NCBI GenBank assembly: GCA_903929895.1
Contig: CAIYWM010000578.1
Span: 1-9,928 of the forward strand
Origin: an uncultured Alphaproteobacteria bacterium
GTDB lineage: Bacteria > Pseudomonadota > Alphaproteobacteria > Reyranellales > Reyranellaceae
Direction: 5' to 3'
DNA length: 9,928 nucleotides
Positions within the stretch are counted from its first letter, which is position 1, and every line of letters begins with the position of its first letter. This document shows positions 1 to 6,126 of this stretch, piece after piece. The notes below the pieces were generated by a model, which was not told the DNA's origin, ran no database searches, and saw nothing but the letters and a program-made list of their open reading frames with translations. Made by a program: the position numbers and the translations under genes.

Positions 1-920
1 CCGCCAATCCGCGCCTGTCGCCCGAGCAGATCTGCCGGCGCTACCAGCCGCAGTGCCTGCCGGTGCTGAAGCGCGTGGTCGTCGGCGGCGAGGACCTCGA
101 CGATTCCAAGGCCACCTTCGAGCAGCAGCAGGGCGGCCGCCCGATCATCAGCTTCACCTTCAACTCGGCCGGCGGCCGCGCCTTCTGCGCCGCCACCCGC
201 GCCAACATCGGCAAGCGGCTGGCGATCCAGCTCGACGGCGAGATCATCAGCGCCCCGGTCGTGCAGAGCGCGATCTGCGGCGGCAGCGGCATCATCACCG
301 GCAGCTTCACGACCCAGCAGACGCAGGAGCAGTCGCTGCTGCTGCGCTCCGGCGCGCTGCCGGCAACGCTCACCATCATCCAGGAAAGCACCGTCGGCGC
401 CGACCTGGGCGCGGACGCCATCCAGGCGGGCACCGTCGCGGCCCTGGCCGGCACGGCGCTGGTCGCAATCTTCATGTTCGTGGCCTACGGACCGGTGTTC
501 GGCGGCTTCGCCAACCTGGCCATGCTGGTGAACCTCCTGATGGTGTTCGCCGGCATGTCGATCCTCGGCGCTTCGCTCACCCTGCCGGGCATCGCGGGCC
601 TCGTCCTCACGGCCGGCCTCGCGGTCGACGCCAACGTGCTGATCTACGAACGCGTGCGCGAGGAGAAGGCGCTGGGCCGATCTCCGTTCAGCGCGCTCGC
701 CACGGGGTACGAGAAGGCGATGTCGGCGATCATCGACGCCAATCTCACCACCCTCATCGCCGGCGTCCTGCTGTTCGGTTTCGGCTCCGGGCCGATCCGC
801 GGCTTCGCGACGACGCTGACGCTGGGCATCATCACCTCGATGTTCAGCTCGACGATCTTCACCCGCATGCTGCTCGCGGTCTGGGTGCGCTGGCGCCGCC
901 CCACCGAACTCGTGATCTGA
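1..920 (+). CDS. secD: Protein translocase subunit SecD, C-terminal part (5' end outside window)
   Basis: SecD is an inner-membrane RND-type subunit that works with SecF and YajC beside SecYEG. It uses the proton gradient to help pull exported proteins out into the periplasm. The first full codon is at base 3 and 305 residues are visible. Residues about 20-125 are the end of the periplasmic P1 domain, closing with RSGALPATLTIIQE and VGADLGADAI. Membrane segments follow at about 145-162, 168-190, 195-215, 249-266 and 272-294. The signature LTAGLAVDANVLIYERVREE (about 202-221) carries the membrane aspartate used in proton transfer, and DANLTTLIAGVLLFGFGSGP is the later conserved block. The visible periplasmic part has four cysteines (fragment residues 11, 18, 62 and 92), which I do not recall as usual for SecD. 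secF starts 9 bases after the stop. Identification is firm; the N-terminus and first membrane helix are off the window. Confidence 0.97.
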   Translation, partial: ANPRLSPEQICRRYQPQCLPVLKRVVVGGEDLDDSKATFEQQQGGRPIISFTFNSAGGRAFCAATRANIGKRLAIQLDGEIISAPVVQSAICGGSGIITGSFTTQQTQEQSLLLRSGALPATLTIIQESTVGADLGADAIQAGTVAALAGTALVAIFMFVAYGPVFGGFANLAMLVNLLMVFAGMSILGASLTLPGIAGLVLTAGLAVDANVLIYERVREEKALGRSPFSALATGYEKAMSAIIDANLTTLIAGVLLFGFGSGPIRGFATTLTLGIITSMFSSTIFTRMLLAVWVRWRRPTELVI

Positions 921-929
921 GGCGCAGCC

Positions 930-2123
930 ATGTGGAAGCCCGTTCGCCTTTTCGCCTTCAAGAGGAAATTCGACTTCCTCGGCCAGCGCCGCCCCGCGCT
1001 GATCATCTCGACCCTGATCAACATCGTGTCGATCGTCGGCGTCCTGACCCTCGGCCTGAACTTCGGTATCGATTTCAAGGGCGGCATCGCCATCCAGGCC
1101 AAGGCCAAGGACGGCACGGCCGAGCTCGACCAGTTGCGCACCATCGTGGGCAACCTCGGCGTCGGCGAGGTCTCGCTGCAGGAATTCGGTGATCCCAGCA
1201 CCGTGCTGATCCGCGTCCAGCGCCAGGAGGGCGACAACCAGTGCGTCGCCGGCGCCCAGCGCGTGATGCAGAAGACCGCGGGCCAGGGCTGGCAGGTCAA
1301 GCCGGGTCCCGCCGGAACGGGCGATGTCGAGTTCACCTCGCCGTCCGCGCTCGATGCCGCCAACTGGCGCGATGCGGTCAGCCGCGCCGGGCTCACCCTG
1401 CAGGAGCGTCAGCTGCCGCGCGGCTCGACCAACACGGCCAAGATCGACATGTCGGTCGAGCAGCGCGCCGAATGGTGCCAGCAGGTCGCGATCAAGCTGG
1501 TCGAGGATGCGATCGGCAGCAACTACGAGCTGCGCGGCACCGAGTCCGTCGGACCCAAGATCGGCGACGAGTTGATGCGCAGCGGCATCTGGGCCGTGAT
1601 CGCCACCATGGTCGCGATCGCCATCTACGTCTGGGTGCGCTTCGAGTGGCAGTTCGCGGTCGGCGCGCTGATCGCCATGCTGCACGACGTCATCTCGACC
1701 ATCGGCATCTTCGTGCTGTTCCAGCTCGACTTCAGCCTGACGGCGCTGGCCGCGGTGCTGACCATTGCCGGCTACTCGATCAACGACACCGTCGTGATCT
1801 TCGACCGCGTGCGCGAGAACATGCGCCGCTACAAGAAGATGCCGCTGCTCGACCTGCTGAACCACAGCATCAACGAGACCCTGTCGCGTACCTTGATGAC
1901 CTCGGCGACGGTGTTCGTGGCCGTGGGCGCGCTGGTGCTGTTCGGCGGGCCGGTCCTGCACAGCTTCTCGATCGCCATGCTCTGGGGCGTCATCGTCGGC
2001 ACCTATTCCTCGGTCTGGGTCGCCTGCGCGGGCCTCGTCTATCTCGGCCTGCGCGCCGACCAGCTTCGCCCGGCCGAGGACAAGGCAGACAAGGGCGGCG
2101 ACACGGAGAAGGCGGAGGCGTGA
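930..2123 (+). CDS. secF: Protein translocase subunit SecF with enlarged periplasmic domain
   Basis: SecF is the partner of SecD in proton-driven late protein translocation. The ATG at 930 has GAGG (919-922) seven bases upstream, overlapping the secD stop. A membrane helix at about 22-43 is followed by the family block NFGIDFKGG (44-52), a long periplasmic region to about 205, then VGPKIGDELMRSG (207-219) and four or five helices. The block TIAGYSINDTVVIFDRVREN (278-297) holds the conserved Asp of the proton path, and INETLSRTLMTS (314-325) is typical. At 397 residues it is longer than the roughly 300-320 I expect. Most of the excess lies at about 100-185, between the usual P4 fold and VGPKIG, and holds Cys105 and Cys183. 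The tail (378-397) is charged and probably cytoplasmic. The next gene's GTG overlaps the stop codon, so translation is probably coupled. Confidence 0.97.
   Translation: MWKPVRLFAFKRKFDFLGQRRPALIISTLINIVSIVGVLTLGLNFGIDFKGGIAIQAKAKDGTAELDQLRTIVGNLGVGEVSLQEFGDPSTVLIRVQRQEGDNQCVAGAQRVMQKTAGQGWQVKPGPAGTGDVEFTSPSALDAANWRDAVSRAGLTLQERQLPRGSTNTAKIDMSVEQRAEWCQQVAIKLVEDAIGSNYELRGTESVGPKIGDELMRSGIWAVIATMVAIAIYVWVRFEWQFAVGALIAMLHDVISTIGIFVLFQLDFSLTALAAVLTIAGYSINDTVVIFDRVRENMRRYKKMPLLDLLNHSINETLSRTLMTSATVFVAVGALVLFGGPVLHSFSIAMLWGVIVGTYSSVWVACAGLVYLGLRADQLRPAEDKADKGGDTEKAEA
2105..2112 (+). promoter_or_regulatory. Ribosome binding site selecting the GTG start at 2120
   Basis: GGAGAAGG lies inside the end of secF, seven bases before the GTG at 2120, which shares bases with the secF stop (GTGA). 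The next in-frame ATG (2217) would remove conserved N-terminal sequence, so the GTG is preferred. Confidence 0.6.
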
Positions 2124-2524
2124 AGCCGCCCCTCCCGGGACCCGCCGACAAGACCCTGCCGACACCCGATCCGGCACAGGTCCAGTACATCCGCAGCTAT
2201 GGTCCCGGCCGCTTCATGATCAGCGACCGTGAATGGCGGTCGCCGGTGCTGGTGACGCCGAGCGTCACCCATCCCTGGGCGATCACGCGAGCCGAGGATC
2301 TCACGGTCGAAAGCCTGGCGCCCCTGCGCGGGGCGGCGGTGCCGACGGAGATCCTCGTGCTGGGCTGCGGCGCGCGCGCCGTGTTCGTTCCGCCCGACCT
2401 GCGGGCGGCCCTCAAGGCGGCCGGCATGGGCCTCGAGGTGGTCGACACGGGCTCGGCCTGCCGCATCTACAACGTGCTGCTGGCCGAGAGCCGGCGGGTC
2501 GCCGCGGCCCTCATTCCGCTTTAG
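2120..2524 (+). CDS. Mth938-domain (DUF498/NDUFAF3-like) protein
   Basis: This 134-residue soluble protein belongs to the Mth938-like family, which includes human NDUFAF3, an assembly factor for respiratory complex I. No enzyme activity is established for the bacterial members. Family features visible are QYIRSYGPGRFMISDREW (about 22-39), PWAITRAEDLT, the central LVLGCGARAVFVPP (about 90-103) and the C-terminal VVDTGSACRIYNVLLAESRR (about 108-127). The length is normal for the family. It has no signal peptide or membrane segment, so it should be cytoplasmic. The GTG start overlaps the secF stop, which implies translational coupling with the SecDF membrane-insertion machinery. A role in assembling a membrane complex is therefore an attractive inference, not something the sequence proves. 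It is the last gene of the operon and is followed by a strong terminator hairpin. Confidence 0.9.
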   Translation: MKPPLPGPADKTLPTPDPAQVQYIRSYGPGRFMISDREWRSPVLVTPSVTHPWAITRAEDLTVESLAPLRGAAVPTEILVLGCGARAVFVPPDLRAALKAAGMGLEVVDTGSACRIYNVLLAESRRVAAALIPL

Positions 2525-2546
2525 CGGGCGAGGGAGGCTCCCATGA

Positions 2547-2572
2547 AAACGGGGCCCCGTGGGGCCCCGTTT
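2547..2572. terminator. Bidirectional intrinsic terminator (perfect 12-bp palindrome)
   Basis: AAACGGGGCCCC and GGGGCCCCGTTT form perfectly complementary 12-base arms around GT; the practical loop is CGTG or larger. The stem is very GC-rich, flanked by A residues on the left and by TTTGGTTGTT on the right. It lies 22 bases after the Mth938 gene stop and 21 bases beyond the stop of the convergent minus-strand membrane gene, so it can end transcription from both sides. Confidence 0.85.
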
Positions 2573-2593
2573 GGTTGTTCGGGGCGAGGCCCG

Positions 2594-3190
2594 TCAGATC
2601 GGGGCGTTCTGCTGGGCCACCATGCAATAGAGCATGCCGATCGAGAACATGGTGTTGAAGCGGCTGGCGTAGAGCGCCCTGGTGGCCGCGGCGGCCTTCT
2701 CCTCGGCGGTGGCTTCGACGAGGCCCAGGACCTTCTGCTGGTTCGGCCAGATGATGAACCAGACGTTGAAGGCCATGGTCAGCGCCATCCACATGCCGAC
2801 GCCGATCATGATGAAGCCCGGACGCAGGGTCAGTGCCTCGACGATGTACTTGTTCATCGCGGCCAGCAGCAGGCCGGTGACGACGGTGGCGAGGGCGGCG
2901 TAGCGGAACCACCACAGCACGGTCGGGGCGATGAACTTGGTGATGGCGGTCCGGCTCTCGGCCGGCTGGATCTTCGGCATGGTGGGAACCTGCACGAAGT
3001 TCAGGTACCAGAGCAGGCCGACCCACATGATGCCGCTAATCACGTGCAGCCACCGCATGATGACCGTTGCATAGGCATGGTCGACCTTGATCGACTGTCC
3101 GGTCGCCAGGCCGGCGCCCACGACGATCAGGACCAGGAGCACGATGCCTGCGGAAACGGTTCGTCCAAGCGAGGTAAACACGGCACCCAT
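2594..3190 (-). CDS. Urate hydroxylase PuuD-like (Urate_ox_N-type) integral membrane protein
   Basis: This 198-residue protein has about five predicted membrane helices, at about 13-31, 42-68, 92-113, 122-148 and 174-193. The block MRWLHVISGIMWVGLLWY (45-62), with a His inside the second helix, resembles the membrane domain of PuuD, the membrane-bound cytochrome c-type urate hydroxylase. Stand-alone proteins of this kind are common in Alphaproteobacteria and are often carried under misleading names. The C-terminal cytochrome c domain of true PuuD, with its CXXCH haem motif, is absent, so urate oxidation should not be assumed. Binding of haem b or another cofactor through membrane histidines is possible. 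The ATG at 3190 has AGGGG nine bases upstream. It is transcribed against the secDF operon from its own promoter and lies between two genes for complex I assembly-factor-like proteins. The family call is moderately sure; the function is unknown. Confidence 0.75.
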   Translation of the reverse strand: MGAVFTSLGRTVSAGIVLLVLIVVGAGLATGQSIKVDHAYATVIMRWLHVISGIMWVGLLWYLNFVQVPTMPKIQPAESRTAITKFIAPTVLWWFRYAALATVVTGLLLAAMNKYIVEALTLRPGFIMIGVGMWMALTMAFNVWFIIWPNQQKVLGLVEATAEEKAAAATRALYASRFNTMFSIGMLYCMVAQQNAPI

Positions 3191-3218
3191 GTTGAACTTC
3201 CCCTTTTATGTCTTTGAA

Positions 3219-3234
3219 GGGATTAATGAATCCC
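3219..3234. repeat. Perfect inverted repeat, operator-like or leader hairpin
   Basis: GGGATT and AATCCC are separated by AATG, giving a perfect 6-bp palindrome in the 110-base gap between divergent genes. From the promoter proposed for the minus-strand membrane gene, it would fall at about +4 to +19, upstream of its ribosome binding site. It could be a repressor site or a small hairpin in the leader RNA. Confidence 0.5.
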
Positions 3235-3244
3235 CGATCGTTGT

Positions 3245-3273
3245 ATCCTAGTCCCAAGTTGTTCTGCGTTCAA
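3245..3273 (-). promoter_or_regulatory. Sigma-70-type promoter of the PuuD-like membrane gene
   Basis: On the minus strand, TTGAAC (bases 3273-3268, four of six matches to TTGACA) and TAGGAT (3250-3245, four of six matches to TATAAT) are separated by exactly 17 bases. The expected start of transcription is near 3238, giving a leader of about 48 bases. No equally good promoter was seen for the plus-strand gene at 3301. Confidence 0.5.
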
Positions 3274-3300
3274 CTGTCGCACCCTGTCCGTTAAGCCCTG

Positions 3301-3960
3301 ATGCCCGCTTCTCCGCCCGACTCCTACCGCGCCGCCGAGGCTTCCCACCGCTACGTGCTCGATCTGGTGCGCAATGCCGACCGGGAGCGCTTCCTCGGCG
3401 CCTTGTTTGCGCCGGAGCCGCAGCGCAGCGGGCTCCTGGCGCTGCTCGCGTTCGATCACGAGCTGGCGCGGACCCGCAGCGTGACCAAGGAACCGATGCT
3501 GGCGCGCATCCGGCTGGAATGGTGGCGCGAGGCGATGGCGGAAGCCGCCGGGAGCGGCAAACCCCGCGCCCAGCCCATCGTCGACGCGCTCGCGGAGACG
3601 GTCCGCCGGCACGGGCTCACGCTCGAAAGCCTGGTCGATCTGATCGACGCGCGGGAGGAGGAGATCGAGGGACCGCTCGACGTCATGCGCACCGGCCATG
3701 CGCTGGCCGACCTGAAACTCAGCGTGTTGGGTGCCGAGGACGCGGCCTCCCGGCAGGCCGCCCACGCGATCGGCGCGGCCTGGCTGATGGGCGAAGGCCC
3801 CGAGCGCGACCAGCTCGTGGGCGACGCGCGGGCGTTGCGTCGCAAGGTCGATCCCGCCGCCCTGCCAATCCTGCTGCCGGCGCTCGCGCTCGGCCGGCCG
3901 CTGGGACCGCTGCGGCGACCGCTGGCCTATTGGTGGGCGGCGAGGCGCGGGCGATACTGA
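3301..3960 (+). CDS. Squalene/phytoene synthase-family protein, NDUFAF6-like
   Basis: This 219-residue protein has the all-helical squalene/phytoene synthase fold. The block DRERFLGALFAPEPQRSGLL (about 27-46) is followed by LLALLAFDHELART and IRLEWWREAM (about 70-79), and later by TGHALADLK. The first prenyl-diphosphate-binding DXXXD motif of real phytoene synthases is not present (DHELARTRS stands in that region) and no second Asp-rich motif is visible. Prenyl transfer is therefore unlikely. This matches the NDUFAF6 branch, whose human member is a complex I assembly factor. It is shorter than the about 280 residues of many relatives, apparently by loss within the C-terminal third. An in-frame TAA at 3292 fixes ATG 3301 as the first usual start. 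No Shine-Dalgarno sequence precedes it, so the mRNA may be leaderless. The alpha/beta hydrolase gene starts 20 bases after its stop. Confidence 0.85.
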   Translation: MPASPPDSYRAAEASHRYVLDLVRNADRERFLGALFAPEPQRSGLLALLAFDHELARTRSVTKEPMLARIRLEWWREAMAEAAGSGKPRAQPIVDALAETVRRHGLTLESLVDLIDAREEEIEGPLDVMRTGHALADLKLSVLGAEDAASRQAAHAIGAAWLMGEGPERDQLVGDARALRRKVDPAALPILLPALALGRPLGPLRRPLAYWWAARRGRY

Positions 3961-3971
3961 AGGGCAACCCT

Positions 3972-3976
3972 GGAGG
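3972..3976 (+). promoter_or_regulatory. Ribosome binding site selecting GTG 3981
   Basis: GGAGG, continued as GGAGGAA, lies four bases before GTG 3981. It is the only good site near the start of the hydrolase, whose open frame runs on upstream inside the preceding gene. The first downstream ATG (4063) would delete the first strand of the fold. Confidence 0.6.
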
Positions 3977-3980
3977 AAGC

Positions 3981-4865
3981 GTGGCACGCGCGACGGCAAA
4001 CGGTATCGAGATCGAGTACGAGACTTTCGGCAGCCGGAAGGATCCGGCTCTGCTGCTCATCATGGGCCTGGGCGCCCAGCTCACGCTCTGGCCGGACTCG
4101 CTGTGCGAGGCACTGGCGCGGCAGGGCTTCTTCGTCGTGCGCTACGACAACCGCGATGTCGGCCTGTCGACGGACTTCGACCGGTGGGGCGTGCCCGACC
4201 TGATGGGTGCCTTCGCCAAACTGATGAAGGGCGAGAAGGTCGAGACCCCGTACCTGCTGGCCGACATGGCGGCCGATGCGACTGGCCTGCTCGATGCGCT
4301 GGAGATCGATCGCGCGCACATGGTCGGCGCCTCCATGGGCGGCATGATCGCCCAGGTGATCGCCGCCACCCACCCGCAGTACACCCGTTCCCTCGTTTCC
4401 GTCATGTCGACGAGCGGACGCCCGGGCTTGCCGATGGGCAAGCCCGAGGCCGTGGCGATGCTGTCGGCACAGCCCGAGGGCACGGAGCGCGAGCAGCTGA
4501 TCGCCCACGGCATGAAGCTGCGCACCGTCATCAGTGGCCCGGGCTATCCGACCGACCCTGCCGCGATGCGCGCCCTGGTCGAACGCAACATCGACCGGCG
4601 CTATTACCCGCCGGGCGCGGCCCGGCAGTACCTGGCGATCATGGCCTCGGGCCCGCGCGTCGAGCTTCTCAAGACGGTGAAGGTGCCGACCCTAGTGCTT
4701 CACGGCGAGGACGATCCGCTGCTGCCGGTCGACTGCGGTCGCGACGTGGCGGCCCTCGTGCCCGGCGCGCAGATCGAGACCTTTCCCGGCTGGGGACACG
4801 ACGTGCCCGAGCAGATGGTCCCGAAGCTGGTCGCGAGCATCTCGAGCTTCTGCAAGGCAGCCTGA
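3981..4865 (+). CDS. Alpha/beta-fold hydrolase
   Basis: This 294-residue protein is a complete alpha/beta hydrolase without signal peptide, so it is cytoplasmic. The oxyanion-hole region is LLLIMGLGAQ (about 24-33) and the conserved strand and turn is VVRYDNRDVGLS (52-63). The nucleophile elbow GASMGG (116-121) carries Ser118. HGEDDPLLPV (241-250) supplies the likely acid Asp245, and GWGHDVPEQ (270-278) supplies His273. The NRDVGLS signature and cap region place it near esterases of the RdmC/aclacinomycin methylesterase type, but the substrate cannot be told. The GTG start is chosen from its ribosome binding site, and its length is normal. It probably shares a transcript with the gene before it and with the flavin-dependent oxidoreductase 13 bases after it. 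The hydrolase-oxygenase pairing suggests a shared degradative or detoxifying pathway, which is inference. Confidence 0.92.
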   Translation: MARATANGIEIEYETFGSRKDPALLLIMGLGAQLTLWPDSLCEALARQGFFVVRYDNRDVGLSTDFDRWGVPDLMGAFAKLMKGEKVETPYLLADMAADATGLLDALEIDRAHMVGASMGGMIAQVIAATHPQYTRSLVSVMSTSGRPGLPMGKPEAVAMLSAQPEGTEREQLIAHGMKLRTVISGPGYPTDPAAMRALVERNIDRRYYPPGAARQYLAIMASGPRVELLKTVKVPTLVLHGEDDPLLPVDCGRDVAALVPGAQIETFPGWGHDVPEQMVPKLVASISSFCKAA

Positions 4866-4878
4866 AGGAAACGTTCCA

Positions 4879-6111
4879 ATGAAGTTCGGTATCTTCTACG
4901 AGCATCAGCTGCCCCGGCCGTGGGGCGAGAAGAGCGAGTACCAGCTGCTGCAGGATTCGCTCACCCAGATCGAGCTCGCCGACCGGCTGGGCTACGACTA
5001 TGCGTGGGAAGTCGAACATCACTTCCTCGAGGAGTACTCACATTCCTCCGCGCCGGAAGTGTTCCTCGGCGCCGCCAGCCAGCGCACCAAGCGCATCCGG
5101 CTGGGCCATGGCGTGATCCAGCTCACCACCAACAACCCCCATCGCGTCGCCGAGAAGGTCTCGACGCTCGACCTGCTGTCGGGCGGCCGGGTCGAGCTGG
5201 GCATGGGCGAGGCGGCGGGACCGGCCGAGCTGCATCCGTTCAACATCCGGGTACGCGACAAGCGCGAGCGCTGGGAGGAGGCTGTGAAGGCCATCGTCCC
5301 GATGTTCTCGAAGGAGAGCTGGGAGTTCCACGGCCAGTATTACGACTTCCCGGCGCGCAACGTGATTCCCAAGCCGTTCCAGAAGCCGCATCCGCCGCTG
5401 TGGGTCGCCTGCTCGAACATCGCTACCATCGGCAAGGCCGGCGAATGGGGCATGGGGGCGCTGGGCTTCACCTTCGTGACGCCCGAAGCGGCGCGCGCCT
5501 GGGTGCACAAGTACTACAACAACCTGCTGAACAACTCGAAGAAGCTCGCCGACTATCCCAGCAATCCCAACGTCGCGATGGTGTCGGGCTTCATGTGCGC
5601 CCCCACCGACGAGGAGGCCGAGGCCAAGGCCGCCGGCTGGACCTTCTTCATCTTCGCGCTCTCCTACTATGGCCGCAAAGGCGTCGATGCGCCGGGCACC
5701 TCCAACCTGTGGGACGAGTACCAGGCCTGGCGCGGCGGACCGGAGGAGAAGAAGGCGCTCGAATCGGGCCTCATCGGCTCGCCGGAAACGATCCGCCGCA
5801 AGCTGCGCCAGTTCCAGGCCAGCCGTGTCGATCAGGTGATCCTGCTGAACCAGGCCGGCAAGACCAGCCACGAGGACATCTGCGCCTCGCTCGATCTCTT
5901 CGCCCGCGAGGTGATGCCGGAATTCCATGCCGCCGAGGCCGAGCACGCCGTCTGGAAACAGAAGGTGCTCGACCGCGAGATCGTGCTCGAGGATCTCGAC
6001 GTCGCGAAGTACGACATCTTCAGCCACCAGAACGAACACATCGTCCGCCTCACGCCCGAGCAGCTGAAGCAGAAGATGGCCGAGAAGGAAGCCGCCGCGA
6101 AGCGCGCCTGA
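4879..6111 (+). CDS. LLM-class (luciferase-like) flavin-dependent oxidoreductase
   Basis: This 410-residue protein belongs to the bacterial-luciferase-like monooxygenase superfamily, TIM-barrel enzymes that use reduced FMN or F420 to oxidise small organic substrates. The N-terminal strand MKFGIFYEHQ is followed by YAWEVEHHFLEEYSHSSAPE (41-60), RIRLGHGVIQLTTNNPHRVAE (about 72-92), LDLLSGGRVELGMGEA (97-112) and PKPFQKPHPPLWVA (164-177). GSPETIRRKLRQF (300-312) is the usual late motif. FMN or F420 use cannot be decided from these motifs. The last 60 residues (about 350-410) form a charged helical tail beyond the barrel. AAGGAA (4865-4870) lies eight bases before the ATG. It is the last gene of the plus-strand run, 13 bases after the hydrolase stop, and its stop codon lies in the loop of a hairpin facing a convergent gene. 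Confidence 0.93.
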   Translation: MKFGIFYEHQLPRPWGEKSEYQLLQDSLTQIELADRLGYDYAWEVEHHFLEEYSHSSAPEVFLGAASQRTKRIRLGHGVIQLTTNNPHRVAEKVSTLDLLSGGRVELGMGEAAGPAELHPFNIRVRDKRERWEEAVKAIVPMFSKESWEFHGQYYDFPARNVIPKPFQKPHPPLWVACSNIATIGKAGEWGMGALGFTFVTPEAARAWVHKYYNNLLNNSKKLADYPSNPNVAMVSGFMCAPTDEEAEAKAAGWTFFIFALSYYGRKGVDAPGTSNLWDEYQAWRGGPEEKKALESGLIGSPETIRRKLRQFQASRVDQVILLNQAGKTSHEDICASLDLFAREVMPEFHAAEAEHAVWKQKVLDREIVLEDLDVAKYDIFSHQNEHIVRLTPEQLKQKMAEKEAAAKRA

Positions 6112-6121
6112 GCGCGCTTCG
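6098..6121. terminator. Candidate bidirectional terminator hairpin with a stop codon in the loop
   Basis: CGAAGCGCGC and GCGCGCTTCG are perfectly complementary 10-base arms around the loop CTGA. That loop contains the TGA of the oxidoreductase gene. It sits between convergent genes whose stops are only 15 bases apart. No T-run follows on either side, so it may work as a weak or factor-assisted terminator or as an mRNA end stabiliser. Confidence 0.55.
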
Positions 6122-6126
6122 TCCGA

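Noticed and set aside
53..1192. Long plus-strand open frame overlapping secD and secF
   Set aside because: The protein is Arg/His/Gly-rich low-complexity sequence typical of an out-of-frame reading of GC-rich DNA, and it overlaps firmly identified genes.
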